From Hordeum vulgare subsp. vulgare (Eukaryota; Streptophyta; Magnoliopsida; Poales; Poaceae), in the NCBI RefSeq assembly GCF_904849725.1, contig NC_058522.1:228073084-228137083 (forward strand): a DNA stretch of 64,000 bases, given 5' to 3'. The notes under the pieces were generated by a model. The model was given only the letters and a program-made list of their open reading frames with translations, ran no database searches and was not told where the DNA came from. Of the stretch, positions 21,171 to 33,949 are shown one piece after another. How positions within the stretch are numbered: the first letter of the stretch is position 1; every line of letters starts with the position of its first letter. The translations under genes were made by a program, and so were the position numbers.

Positions 21171-22321
21171 GAGCAAAGGAAAAATGACGTTCATGTCTTA
21201 CACAACATCATCAAAACACCCAGCAGTTCCAACTAACGCCGGTTTGCTCAAAGGATGGATGCATTGGCCTGTTAGGCAACCCTATCTGCTTCAACATATC
21301 AAGAGAAACAGGAGGGCTTGTCATGAAGGAAACATCCATGGTGAAGCTACAATTTAAGCCGCCATTATTGAACCAGCAAATTCAAAGCAAGCAACAAAGA
21401 AAAAGGGAAAATGACCAAGGAGGAGCCAGGAGTGCCGGACTACCTGGCAAAAAAGCATAGGTCAAAAGGCATATACACTCAATTTGGCCACCATATTTGC
21501 CAACGACATATGATGAGGGTCACCAAGATCATCAGCTCACTACGTCGTGTCCAGCCTGGATAAAATCCATCGTTCAACCATCAACCTTATGCTGACTTAT
21601 GTCACAATCAAGGATGGAGACTCTCAAGCCGCCTCCTTGAGTCGACTTAAGAGTCGTGGGCTACACAGACATGGCTTGGCAGATTCAACTGGGCTAAATA
21701 ATTCAAGAACCTCGCGTCATTACAGGAAAGTTATGTCGATCCCGGGGCTACTTCCTCATTGGCAAAAAAGTTTAAAATCGCCCACAAAGACAACCCGCCA
21801 TGATGCGACCGCCCAAACATGGGTGCCCTGCCTCATTGATGGATGATATAAAAGCCGCCCAAAAGGATGAGCCACCGCCAAGGAGGTCATTCAAACATGG
21901 GTGCTATTAGTATCAAAGAGGATGAGCCGCCCTATTGCGATCGTTCAAACATGGATACTGATAAGCCAAAGAGTACTAGTTGCCATGACGCACGATTCAA
22001 ACATAGGCGCCAATTTATGATCTTGAAGAATCAGGTTGACTTACTTGGGGGCTATTAGTCCCCAGGTTGTTTAGCAGTAATAGCATCGTCTTCTGCAATC
22101 CTATGCTTGGCTTTTCCCTGATCATAGGTCACTTGGGGGCTTCCAACTCATTGAGTTCAGCCTGAAATCCCTCTTGGCCTGCGAAAAAATAATGATATAT
22201 AATGGTTATACTGGATTGTATGTTTGAAGCGACTCCGCTTATTGGCCGCATGTACTCTTGGCGAGTCAATCCATCCTGGACCTTGAACATACTAAGGTTA
22301 ACATATTGAGGTGTCAGGGAG
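21171..22321 (+). other. Tat-like internal region with degenerate repeats
   Basis: No domain is visible. The phrase caaacatrg recurs at 21814, 21892, 21946 and 21998, each preceded by gatgagccgcc-like or gatcgttc-like sequence. Two copies of acttgggggct (22043 and 22131) are the first members of the array that resumes at 27.9 kb on the other side of the nested LTR. Confidence 0.5.
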
Positions 22322-22326
22322 AGCCG

Positions 22327-25300
22327 TGTGACAGCACAAGACCGGCGCTCCAGAAGATTCCCCCTTTATTCCGTTTTGTCGTGTGACTTAATTGTTTGTC
22401 GCACTCATCATCGCATCATTCGCATTGCATCGGCACTCCGATGCCGCCAGCTTCAAAACTTGCATCCGTTGTTAGTCGTGGTTCTCTCCGTTTTCGTCGT
22501 TGACCGTTTTGAGACCAACCACACTCCCACGCGTCCGCGACACCGTTAAAATCGTGTTTTTAAAATTGTGTATAAAATATTATTGGATTGGGATGAAACT
22601 TGGTGTACGGTCTTATTTAGATATAGGTAGGCTTCCTGCCAATTTACGTTGCAATCGGAGTCCGTCTGATACCCGAACGGTCGACCGTAGCGGCACCGTT
22701 GTCGGTTATTCGTCGGACGGTTTTGTCGGTTTAAAATCTCGTTGCCGGGTGCCCGTTTTCCCTATCACCTCCGCCTAACCACTCTACACAGCCACCTAGA
22801 CTGTCCCCGTGTGCGAGACATTTCGATCCCGATCGCACGGCTGAAACCGGGGCGAAAACTCCTAAGCATACACCGTTTTATCTATAAATAGACCCTTCCA
22901 TGCCAATTATGAGCCAAACCCTAGCCTACCTTGGGATCCGTGCCGCCCCACCTAACCCTAGCTGCCACTCCCAGTGCTCCTCTCTCCTCCAGCCACCGCT
23001 AGGGCCTGCTAGAGCCCAGATCCGGCCCGCCGGGCTCGTATCGGATCACCGCCGCCGCCTGACCGAGTCACCCCGATCTGCAGCTCCACCGCGCCTCGAG
23101 CTCTCCTCCCGCAACCGTCCCTCGCAGCTCCGCGCCGGAGGACGTTGGAGTAGCTGGGCCAGGACCTCGTCGCGCCGGAGCTCTCGCCGGATCCAGATGC
23201 CCCGCTGCAGCGCCCGTCGCCAGATCCACCGCCGCCTGTTGCATCATGTGCACGCCGCCGCCGCACGCCACGCTCTGTGCCTCTGCTCGCACCGTCGGCC
23301 TCCGTGCCGCCGCCCTGGGCTCCGCTCCACCGTAGTCCTTTGAGCCGTTAGACCGATCTGCTGCATCCCGCCTCCTGCGTCGCCAGGCAGAGCCGCCTCG
23401 CCCTGTCGCCGCCGCGACCTGGTCCCGATCGGGATCGTAGCACGGAGCACTCGCTCGCTCGCTTGTCCCGCTCCTAGGCTCGCTCCCCGCATGGACCAGG
23501 CCCAGCAGCAGCCACCAGCTGGTTGGGCCAGACTCCAGGCAAGGCCCATATCCAGCTTCCCCAAGGCCCACTCCAGCTCCAGATCCGCTAGCCCAAGTGG
23601 CCACGTGGGTGAGCTGCCTATCATCTGCTCAGGCGCTAAATTGCTAAATTGTGCCGTCCTGTTTCGGCCCGTGTAGTTTATTCAGGTTTTGCGACTTAAT
23701 ATTTCGGGATATTATGATATTTTCAACGCCCGTATCTTTTTACTCGTGCGTCGGATCGCGATGAATGATATATGTATCTTGTGTAGTTTTTCGCGTAGAT
23801 TATTATTTTGCAACTTGCATGCATGTTTGGAGTGGTTTCCCCCACCGTTTGCCTAGAATTACGTGTTTTCCCAATAGGTTAATTATTTCGTAACTATTTT
23901 CGTGCGCGTTCGGATTGTTCGAATTCCGTAGATAAAATGGTCGTGTTGTTTGGGACCTTTTGCCATGTATTTTAGAGTAGTTGTTTACATTTTTGCATGT
24001 AGGTTCCGTCGCTTGTTTGTTATGTCGTGTTTAGGACATATTCTAGCATATACGTGTGGCGTTAGTTTTATTTTGCATGCCCACATATTATATATGTTTT
24101 CGGGGTAGAAAATCCATAGAATTTAACTGTGCATTTAGATTTAGCTTTTGAGCAAGTTAGTGCACGTGATATTTTGCCATGTTGCCCTTTGTTTATTTTG
24201 TGTGATTTATTCTGTGCGTCATATGAATTAGTTGTGAACTAGATATATGCTCTTGGGGATGTAGGTTAGCCCCTGGTATTTTTTTCTTCTTTAGAAATTC
24301 ATGTTTAGGTGTTGTTTGCTTGTTGTCAGCATGCTAGAAAATAGTGCTGATTTGGAGATGCTGAAATATTTTTAAGTCTGAAATCTGTTATATTTTGTTG
24401 TTGTTTTGCCATGAGTTTTGCTAGTGATCGACAACTCCTTTGATGTTGGTTCAATGGTGTTAGTTGTAGTCCTTAAGATTCTCTAGCATGCTGTAAATTT
24501 TCATGTCATTCGGAGCCTTGTAGCATATAGTTTTGCTGCTGTCAATATGCCTTCAGATCAAAAACTGCACTGTCAACAGTGTTATTTTCACTAAATCTGA
24601 AACTGTGTGTGAGATGCCATTTTGTGAGTTCTTTTCCTAGTGATCCATGCTTCTATGATAGATGTTATTAGTAGGGGATTGAAGTGTATCTTGACTACTA
24701 CTGTCTCATGTCTTGTTTGACCATTTTAGATTTATGTAGCTTATTGTTTTTTGGTGTAGAAAATGTCATGTTGTTTTTGGTAGATTGTAGCTATTTATTG
24801 TGTAGCTTGTATTTGTTGAACCATTGCTCCGTTTTGATCGTGTCCTATATGAAACTTGTTTAGAATCTCGTGTACTTTCAAATTATGTTGTTGCCTTCTT
24901 ATTTTGGGATGCTTGTGACTGTCATTGCATACATATTGCATTCATGCCATCATATCTTGCGGTGATCATATCTTTTGAACCGTAGCTCCGTTGAAGATGT
25001 TCTCTATGTGTAAATTTATTGGAACGACGCATAGAATCATGTGAACCTACTTATTTTGCTGTTTAACAAATACTAAAACGTGTTAGTTTAGATCTGGACA
25101 AAATTACAAATTAACGTATGAGGTCAGATCGGAGATGCTATATGTCGTTTCCGACCTCATTTAAAATGCCTAGATAGATAGCTTAATTACGCTTCACATC
25201 TTGCCATGTTTAGCCTATTCGGGATAGAACTAAATAATTCGTATGTGGAGTTTCGTCAATGTGCAACTCGTTGCATATTGAACTTCACTTAATGTGTAGT

Positions 25301-27189
25301 GTTTGATTGTTGTGAATTGACATGCCATGTCTTGCATATATTCAACTGATCATGCATCATATGTGGATTGCATCTTGTCGTGCATGTGTTGTGGTGAATA
25401 TCTGTGTTGATGCTTGTTTCTGGTTTGCTTCGTCTCGATAGAGTTCCGAAAGCGTGTCGGAAAGTGAGGACCCGTTCGACTACATCGGTTCGTCTGCTTC
25501 ACGGAGTCGTTCTTCTTCCAAGCGGAATCTCAGGAAAGATGATCATTTCCCCAGATACCATTACTATCATTGCCATGCTAGTTGTCTCGTTTCTTTTGCT
25601 ATGTCTCGTTGCCTACCACCAATTAAATATCAACCTCTCAACTTTGCCATGAAACCTTCAACCTGTTCACAACCTAGCAAACCACTGATTGGCTATGTTA
25701 CCGCTTGCTTAACCAAGTGTTAGCGTTGCTAGTTGCGGGTACAGTTGCTACCATGTCATAACATGGGTTCCTTGTTATATCACCCTATTAATGCTATTTA
25801 ATTTAATGCACCTATATACTTGGTAAAAGGTGGAAGGCTCGGCCTTTCTAGCCTGGTGTTTTGTTCCACCTTTGCCCCTTAGTTTCGGCTACCGGTGTTA
25901 TATTCCATAATTGAGCGCCCCTAACACAATCGTGGTTGTTATGGCGACCCCCTTGATAATTCGTCCTAGATTAAAACTGGCCTGTCAAGGCCCAACTTTG
26001 GTACTACATTTCCCTAATAACCTAGTAAAAATGCATAGGGACCCACCGACACCCGCGGAGTAATTAATCAACCCTCGGGACAGTGCTCCGCATGAGTGTT
26101 GGTCCAAACAGGGCGATGTCCAGCGCTCCCTGGTCACCCAGGGTTTAGCCAGCCCGGTGTCCTGCCCACCCGCCGTGTCCTTAGAACGAGATACGCGGCT
26201 CCTATCAGGATCATCGACACGTTGGGCAGCGTTGCTGGATTAGTTTTACCTTTGATGAATGTCTTGTGCATCGGGATTCCGGTGATGCTTTGGGTAAACT
26301 CAGAGTTGAGGTTTTCCACTAAGGAGTCCAACGAGATCGCGAGCTTCATGATCAAGGATTTCTATGCGGCTTGTGGTAATTTGTGATGGACCAGTTGGAG
26401 CACCCCTACAGGGTTAAATCTTTCGGAAAGCCGTGCCCGCGATTATGTGGCAACGTGGAAACTTTGTTTAACATCCGGTTCTAGATAACTCCAAGTAAGC
26501 TTAATTAAAATATGCCAACTTAGTGCGTAACCGTGACTATCTCTTTCATGAGCTCCTTCTTCAATCGAGGACACGATGGGGTTATGTCTGACATAAGTAG
26601 GTGTTCACGATCATTCATTTGATCATCAACAGATCACGTCCGCTATGCGTAGATCATCCCCCTCTTTATTCTTGTACTTGTAAGTTAGGCACTAAATAAA
26701 TGCTTACTCGCTTGCTGCAGCCTCCCAACTTAACCATACCTCACCCATTAAGCTTTGCTAGTCTTGATACCTTTGGAAATGAGATTGCTGAGTCCCCTGT
26801 GGCTCATAGATTACTACAACACCAGTTGCAGGTACAGGTAAAGGATATTAAGACGTGAACGTGATGACTGTTCATTTGGAGTTTCTTCTTCTTCTTCATC
26901 GATCTAGGATAGGTTCCAGGCCGGTAGCCTGGATAGCAAGGATGGACGTCGTTCTTTTCTTGTTTCTTTTCGTCCGTAGTTGGACCCTGCTCTTCTTCGT
27001 GATATTTATTTATTGTACTGATGTGACTCTGATGTAGCTTGTGGCGAGTGTAAGCCAATTCCATATACTCTTCTTCTCAGTACATGTAATTGTAACGATA
27101 TCCAATCTTGCGAAAAAACGAGATGCGCTCCTATCCCTGTGGAGCCCATCTCACCAAAATAAGGATAGGGTCGCATCTTGGGTGTTACA
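22327..27189 (+). mobile_element. LARD-type solo LTR (copy c), 4.86 kb
   Basis: Starts TGTGACAGCACAAG at 22327 and ends ggtgttaca at 27189, flanked by AGCCG at 22322-22326 and 27190-27194. Plus-strand TATA box tataaata at 22883-22890. A GC-rich leader runs from 22900 to 23640, then a long AT-rich, intron-like stretch to 25400, and a short protein-like stretch (SESEDPFDYIGSSASRSRSS) at 25452-25510. No primer site or second LTR is present, so it is a solo LTR. It differs in sequence from the other LARD copies and represents another subfamily, possibly Sukkula-like; that name is a guess. Confidence 0.8.
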
Positions 27190-27194
27190 AGCCG

Positions 27195-29213
27195 GCATAT
27201 GGAAAATAGACAAACCATGGGTTCATGCAATCTAAATCATAAAGGTTTTTTCAAAAACCTCTTAGGGCAAGGATTCAATATTCTTACCGGCTCATGCAAA
27301 GCATGGTGACTATGAAGTCCTTTTTCTCATAAAGGGAAAATCCAAATTGCAAGGCAATAAAGCTCAGAAGGGTGGCTAATATTAAAAGGTAATGTCAAAA
27401 GCTTCATTAGAAATAATTTGATGCCTTATATGGTGTTATCTTTTCTCAGAAAAGTGGCACTATTTTATTATATACATGCATCATCTTGCATCGCATCATG
27501 CGTCATACATACATATTATGCCGATCTTCAAACCGGGTCAAAGCATAAACTTCTACATGAGCAATTAGATCTTTGATAGCCAATGTGGCTGGATCTTCAT
27601 CATGGTTTATCATAACAAGTATTAAATGATTGGTTTTTTTCAAGACACCTCGGAAGAATTGATTATTTTCGAAGAGGTGCCCCATCGCATATAATGACGG
27701 GTCATCAAATTGACCGGTTCTTGGATTTCTTCAACTTGTGCACTGTACTAAACTACAACACTTATGGATTTCTCAAACATATATTTTCCGGGCTACACTG
27801 CAACCACTGTCAAGGATTTATTTCATCATAAAGGCATCATCAATTCACATAATGGATATATTTTTATTCTACAATGGAAGGAATAGTCCCAAGTCGTTGC
27901 AGGCACATGAACCGGCAGTTGGGGGCTACATTAGTCAAATCAAGATTACGTCAAAGTATGAAAGTCCCATGTCGCTGCAAGCATGCACCATGACACTTGG
28001 GGGCTAATGCAAACTGCTCCCTGAAAGCATCACATCATTAACAGACCCGACTATCTCAAGGAGATAAGCCAGCCCTGGGGGCCACATGTCGCTCTTTACT
28101 CAAATACGGATTCAAGGAAGAACCGACTCATCATTTTTGTAATGACCCGACCATTGGGGGTACACATTTCTGCTCAAGTTTACATAATCAGATCTACAAA
28201 GTCCCTACTCATTATTGCATAATGACCTGGCCCTTGGGGGCTACATCATATGATGTTTTATTTTCAAAGGAGAAGAACGTGTAAGTTCCGAGTCGCCACA
28301 AGCAATCAACCCGGTACTTGGGGCTACACTACTCAGATCAAAATTTCTGAAGTCCCAGGTTGCTGCACGCAAGACCACCCGACACTGGGGGCTACAATAT
28401 TCACATGTTCAAATAGATTATAAGGTCCGAATTGAAGACCCAGTCCATCACACACTGATGAGCCGGCCCTTTGGGGCTATACCAGCTGAAGATTTATAAA
28501 TATAAGTTGATTAAAAGTCCCAGGCTGCTGTAGGCATGACAACCCGACACTTGGGGGCTACACGGTCAAAGATATTATTGCAAACCACCAAGTCATCACA
28601 AACTGATAAACTTGGAGCTTGGTGGCTACAGGTAATATGGATATATCAAAAAACGAAGAGCACTTTTAAGATGTCAATTGTGAGCGAGACTAGTCTCATT
28701 TCATCATGTAGCTGAAGCATTGAGATACCGGGTCAACATAGTTTTATATTGTTGAAGCATTGAAAGACCGGCTCAACATCACACAAATTTCTTTATTCCC
28801 AATAATTTGATCAAGTCAATTGGAGTTGAGTTGTATGACCGGGCATTACCAACAATCATGACCTGACATTATCAATCCTAACCCGGCAACTTCGATGATC
28901 GCAACTTGACAAGCTCTAAACATCTTCAAGCCGGAAGTATTCAAAGATGGCTGAGCACCAGAAGGTTATTTAAGTCTAATATTTTTGTCAAGCCAAAAGA
29001 AATGGAGGCTGACTCAATGGCATATGTATTTTATTGCAAATGACATGTACCTGCAAGATGATTGTGAAGACAACTCGTTAATATGAAGAAGAAGGCCGTC
29101 TTTTCAATGGAATCACTTCATTGAAGTACGCCGGCCAGGGAAGCAAGCCGGTCTCTTGGCATATTTATTCGAGGAGCTTACCATGAATAAATTCAGGCTA
29201 ACTTGGGGGCTAA
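27195..29213 (+). other. Tat-like 3' noncoding region and purine tract
   Basis: Noncoding sequence that resumes the element after the nested LTR. It contains the 78-bp array described separately, and ends with the plus-strand primer cttgggggctaa at 29202-29213 directly before the 3' LTR. A minus-strand frame of 60 codons near 27.6 kb shows nothing recognisable. Confidence 0.65.
27919..28630 (+). repeat. Degenerate 78-bp tandem array centred on ttgggggctac
   Basis: Ten copies of the core begin at 27919, 27997, 28075, 28153, 28234, 28318, 28385, 28470, 28551 and 28618. The first three intervals are exactly 78 bp; later ones range from 67 to 85. Each core is preceded by a conserved arm, roughly aagtcccagrtcgctgcaag followed by a few bases and cccgacac. 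The core equals the functional purine tract at 29202. Confidence 0.9.
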
Positions 29214-29844
29214 TGTCGGGGATATACCCCGCGGTGTAACCCGGCTTGAAGTATGACCCGATAGAGACTCGGCGACTCACTGGTGACCCGACTGAGCTTG
29301 GCGACTCACTGGTGATTTGGTAGGCGGGTCAGATGAATGACAAGACTGAAGGCCCAAAGCCCGACATGCACCCCAGCATAAGGCGGCTCATAGAGAGGCC
29401 ACGAGGGCTGGCCCACATGAGAAAGCCCAAGAAGAGGAAAGACTCCCCCGACAAGGAAACAAGACCCGGATTAGGATTCAAGAGAGACTAGTCCTAGTCC
29501 TACTCCTAGTATAACTCTACATGTAAAACCTACCCCTTCCACCTATATAAGGAGGGGTCAGGCACCCCAAGAGGAACAGATTCATAGGTTCAAGTCATTA
29601 GAGCTAGACATATTAGACACCCTCGAGATTAGAGGTAGAGATTCTGCACCCTTATATAAGAGATCATCATCTTCATCAATGAAACACAAGTAGGACGTAG
29701 GATTTTACATCCATCGGAGGGGCCGAACCTGGGTGAACTCGCGTCTCTCAATTCTGACCAACCCCTCTCAAGCCACCACATAGCTGCGATGGCTCCATAC
29801 CTAAGTCCTTTCACGAGGACATATGCCATGACAAAACCACGACA
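29214..29844 (+). promoter_or_regulatory. Tat-like 3' LTR
   Basis: Starts TGTCGGGGATATAC and ends ccacgaca, followed by CTGTC. TATA box ctatataagg at 29543-29552. By eye it differs from the 5' LTR at roughly one base in ten over the first 400 bp. Confidence 0.88.
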
Positions 29845-30511
29845 CTGTCCAGAACCAAATTTGAGAAACTCTACATTGTCAATTTTACCCAATTACTCTC
29901 AAACTTAACAAGAGTGATCCAACCCCCAAATAAGGATGCCACACTAAGTTTTTCATTCGTGAGAGTGGATTTGATCACCTTGGTCTAGAGAAATCTGATT
30001 CTTTCCATTTCTAGGGGTTTTCATGTCCACATTGTCAACCTTGACCAAATGAGCTCAAACTTAGTGAATCCTACTGGTTTTGCTCATAATCTAATACTGC
30101 TAAATATCACTACAATTGGTGAGGTTTATGTTCTTCAAACCAGCATGAAATCCCTTTCGACGAACTGGTAAAACTGGTAGTTTCACCCCCTACACTGTTC
30201 TCCTTCACTCCAAAGTTTTCCCACAAGCCCACAGTGTCACTCTTCACATGCAGTAGCAATATATAGCTCTAGTTCAACCGTGGAGTTTGACAAAAAACCT
30301 AATTACCCCTCTGGTCCACCAAGCGAGAAGCTTTTAACCCCTCTCCCTTTGAGCACAGTCCACCCCCTCGGCTCCAGGGCATTCCCGGTGCATCCCCACA
30401 TACCCCACGCACTAGAGGACAAGATGGAGCACTCGAGAGCATGCCAGCATACCTTGGCATGCTAAAACTTCGCTCTGGCCATGCTATAGTGCGAACACGC
30501 ATGTTGCGAGG

Positions 30512-32064
30512 TGATACGTCTCCAACATATCTATAATTTTTGATGGTTTCATGCTATTATCTTATCGAACTTTGGATGTTTTGCATGCCTTTTATATATT
30601 TTTTGGGACTAACTGATTAACTCAGTGCCAAGTGCTAGTTCCTGTTTTTTCCATGTTTTTGACCCCTTTCAGAGGAGATTTTGAAACAGAGTCCAAACGG
30701 AAGAAAATCCCTGAAAATATTTTTTTCCGTAACGGAAGAAGATCGGGAAGCTTGAGAGCCAAGGCAGGGGGGGCTCAGGGGCCCCACAAGCCCCGACCCC
30801 GCGGCTAGGGGGCAGGTCGCGGCCCACAGGCTTGTGGGCCCCCTGGGCGCCCTCTGTCCTAGGGGTTGCGCCTATATATTCCCTAAAAATTCCAAAAATA
30901 TGAGGAGATCATCGAAAGTACTTTTCCGCCGCCGCAAGCTTCTGTCTCCGCAAGATCCCATCTGGGGCACGTTCTGGTGCCCTAAGGGAGGGGGGATTCG
31001 GACACAGAGGGCTTCTTCATCAACACCATGACCTCTCCGATGATGCGTGAGTAGTTCACCATAGACCTACGGGTCCATAGCTAGTAACTAGATGTCTTCT
31101 TTTCTCTCTTGGATCTTCAATACCAAGTTCTCCATGATCTTCATGGAGGTCTATCCGATGTAATCTTCGTTTGCGTTGTGTTTGTCGAGATCCGATGAAT
31201 TGTAGATTTATGATCAGATTATCTATGAATCTTATTTGAGTTTCTTCTAATCTCTCTTATGCATGATTTCATATCCTTGTAATTCTCTTCAAGTTGTGGG
31301 TTTTGTCTAGCCAACTAGATCTATGATTCTTGCAATGGGAGAAGTGCTTGGTTTTGGGTTCATACCGTGCGATGACCTCACCCAGTGATAGAAGGGGTAG
31401 CGAGGCACACATCGTGTTGTTGCCATCAAGGGTAAAAAGATGGGGTTTTCATCATTGGTTTGAGATTATCCCTCTACATCATGTCATCTTTCTTAAGGCG
31501 TTACTCTGTTCGTCATGAACTCAATAAACTAGATGCATGCTGGATAGCGGTCGATGTGTGGAGTAATAGTAGTAGACGCAGAAAGTATCGGTCTACTTGT
31601 CTCGGACGTGATGCCTATATGTATGATCATTGCCTTAGATATCGTCATGACTTTGCGCGGTTCTATCAATTGCTCGATAGTAATTTATTCACCCACCGTG
31701 ATATTTGCTATTTTGAGAGAAGTGTCTAGTGAACACTATGGCCCCGAGGGTCTAATTCACACCATATTTTCAGCCTTACACTTTTTACTTCGTTGCACTT
31801 TCCGTTTTCAGATCTCACTTTGCAAACAATCTTGAAGGGATTGACAACCCCTTTGAAGCGTTGGGTGCAAGCTTGTTTGTGTTTGCGCAGGTACTCTGGA
31901 CTTCACGAGACCCTCCTTCTGGATTGATACCTTGGTTCTCAAACTGAGGGAAATACTTACTGTTCCTGTGCTGCATCACCCTTTCCTCTTCAAGGGAAAA
32001 CACAAACGCAAGACCAGTCTCCGTCAACGTGTCAATTTCTGGCGCTGTTGTTTGAGAAGTAGCA
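30512..32064 (+). promoter_or_regulatory. Sabrina-like 5' LTR and primer site
   Basis: TATA-like ctatatatt at 30872-30880 lies about 360 bp in. A primer-site match tagcgccgttgccgggga is at 32075-32092, ten bases after the LTR. A second, weaker copy of the same site (tggcgctgttgtttgaga) lies inside the LTR end at 32040-32057, so LTR and primer region share a short duplicated segment. Confidence 0.82.
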
Positions 32065-32297
32065 GAAGGATTTCTAGCGCCGTTGCCGGGGAGGAAGATC
32101 AAGTCAAGAACTCATCCAAGTAGGTGTCGCAAACTCATCTCTTGCATTTACTTTGTTTGCAAGTTGCCTCTCGTTTTCCTCTCCCCCACTGCACCAATTT
32201 GCCTTTTTCGTTTGCCTTTTTCCTTTGCATTTTCGTTCACCCTTTTTCTCGCCTTCTCTTTATTTGCTCGTGTGCTTGCTTGCTTGTCGAAGTCACC

Positions 32298-33949
32298 ATG
32301 AATGAAAACACAAAACTCCGTGACTTCTCGAATACTAATAATAATGATTTTATTAGTACTCCAATTGCTCCCGCCACAAGTGCGGAGTCATACGAAATCA
32401 ATGCTGCTTTGCTGAATCTTGTTATGAAAGAGCAATTCTCTGGCCTTCCTAGTGAAGATGCCGCATCCCATCTCAATACCTTCATTGAGCTTTGCGATAT
32501 GCAAAATAAGAGAGATGTGGATAATGACGTGATTAAATTGAAGCTTTTTTCCTTTCTCGTTGCGAGATCGCGCAAAAACTTGGTTTTCTTCATTGCCCAA
32601 AAATAGTATCGATTCTTGGGATAAGTGCAAAGATGCTTATATATCCAAGTATTTTCCGTCGGCTAAGATTATCTCTCTCCATAATGATATCATGAATTTC
32701 AAGCAACTTGATAATGAACATGTTGCACAATCTTGGGAGAGAATGAAATAATGATTAGAAATTGTCCCGCTCAAGGCTTGAGTTTTTGGATGATTATTCA
32801 AATCTTTTACGCTGGCTTGAATTTCGCTTCCAGAATATCTTGGACTCCTCCTCAGGTGGAACGTTCATGGAAATCACGTTAGGGGAAGCCACAAAGCTCC
32901 TAGACAACATCATGACAAACTACTCTTAGTGGCACACTAAAAGGTCACCTACTAGTAAGAAGGTACACGCTATAGAGGAAATTAACTCGGTAAGTGCTAA
33001 GATGGACGAGTTAATGAATTTGGTTGCTAGTAGAAGTGCTCCTTTGGATCCTAATGATATGCCTTTGTCTTCTTTGATTGAGAGTAGCAACACTAGCTTG
33101 GACGTTAATTTTGTTGGTAGAAATAACTTTGGCAACAACAATACTTTTAGAGGAAACTATGTTCCTAGGCCTTTTCCTAGTAACTCCTCTAATCATTTTG
33201 GCAACTCCTACAACAATACTCAAGGAAATTACAATAGATTACCCTCTGATCTAGAGAGTAATATCAAAGAGTTCATCAACTCTCAAAAGATTTTCAATGC
33301 GTCCATAGAGGAAAAGCTACTGAAAATTGACGATTTGGCTAAGAGCGTTGATAGAATGTCTAGTGATGTTGATGCTTTGAAAGTTAGATGTGCTCCTCCC
33401 AAAATCAACATGGATGAAACTTTGAAAGCTATGCGTGTTTCCATGATTGAGAGCCAAGAAAGAACCGCCCAAATTCGTGCTAGACATGAATGGCTTAAAA
33501 AGGCATGTTCTCATGATGAGAATCACGAAGATCTTAAAGTGCTTGGTGTGACTCCCATCGAATCTTTGTTTTCTTGTGTCAAACCTAATGATTATGGGGC
33601 TGGATATGAATCCACTATGGTTGAAAAGTTCCCTAATGATTCGGAGTCCATCTATCTTGATGCTAAAAGCATTGAAAGTGGAGTACAAGATGTTAAAACT
33701 TTGAGTAGTAATGAAATTACTACCATAGATTTCAAGGAATTCAATTATGATAGTTGCTCCTTGATTGAATGCATTTCTTCGATGCAATCCATGTTAAACT
33801 CCCCACACGCTTATAGCCAAAACAAGGCCTTTACCGATCATATCATCGAAGCTATGATAAAATCTCTTGAAGAGAAACTTGAATTGGAAGTCTCTATCCC
33901 TAGAAAGCTTCATAATGAGTGGGAACCTACCATCAAAATCAATATATAA
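32298..33949 (+). pseudogene. Sabrina-like gag, interrupted
   Basis: Starts MNENTKLRDF at 32298. The conserved retrotransposon gag core ALLNLVMKEQFSGLPSEDAA, then AKTWFSSLP and DAYISKYFPSAKI, matches the gypsy gag domain. A one-base shift near 32560-32580, a stop pair at 32749-32755, and another stop near 32928 break it. From 33002 a 315-codon stretch stays open, with an Asn-rich part (RNNFGNNNTFRGNY) and a coiled-coil-like part (IEEKLLKIDDLAKSVDRMSS). It ends at a single stop 33947-33949, after which the same frame continues into protease. Gag forms the particle that packages element RNA. Confidence 0.78.

Larger units (their letters stand above)
16562..29844 (+). mobile_element. Tat-like Ty3/gypsy element, non-autonomous
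   Basis: Two LTRs (630 and 631 bp) in direct orientation flank an internal region, with perfect 5-bp target duplications CTGTC at 16557-16561 and 29845-29849. LTRs start TGTCGG and end ACA. The purine tract cttgggggctaa before the 3' LTR is characteristic of grass Tat-lineage elements. No gag zinc knuckle, protease, reverse transcriptase or integrase is recognisable, and without the nested LARD LTR (22327-27189) the element is about 8.4 kb. It therefore depended on another element's enzymes. The lineage assignment rests on termini and layout only. Confidence 0.8.

Noticed and set aside
22900..23676. Long overlapping open frames on both strands (up to 178 codons) in a GC-rich stretch
   Set aside because: They lie in the transcribed leader of LARD LTR copy c; high GC removes stop codons on both strands, and no domain is visible.
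22327..27189. Possible DNA transposon or host gene with TATA box, leader and intron-like region
   Set aside because: 5-bp target duplications and TGT...ACA ends fit a solo LTR; no terminal inverted repeats of a DNA transposon or exon with a known domain is present.
27919..28630. Regularly spaced short repeats that could suggest a CRISPR array
   Set aside because: Spacing varies, the sequence between cores is itself repeated, the context is a plant retrotransposon, and there are no cas genes.
31330..31835. Frames of 62-93 codons in the Sabrina-like 5' LTR, repeated at 38.0-38.4 kb
   Set aside because: They are present in both LTR copies only because the LTR is duplicated; they change frame and length between copies.
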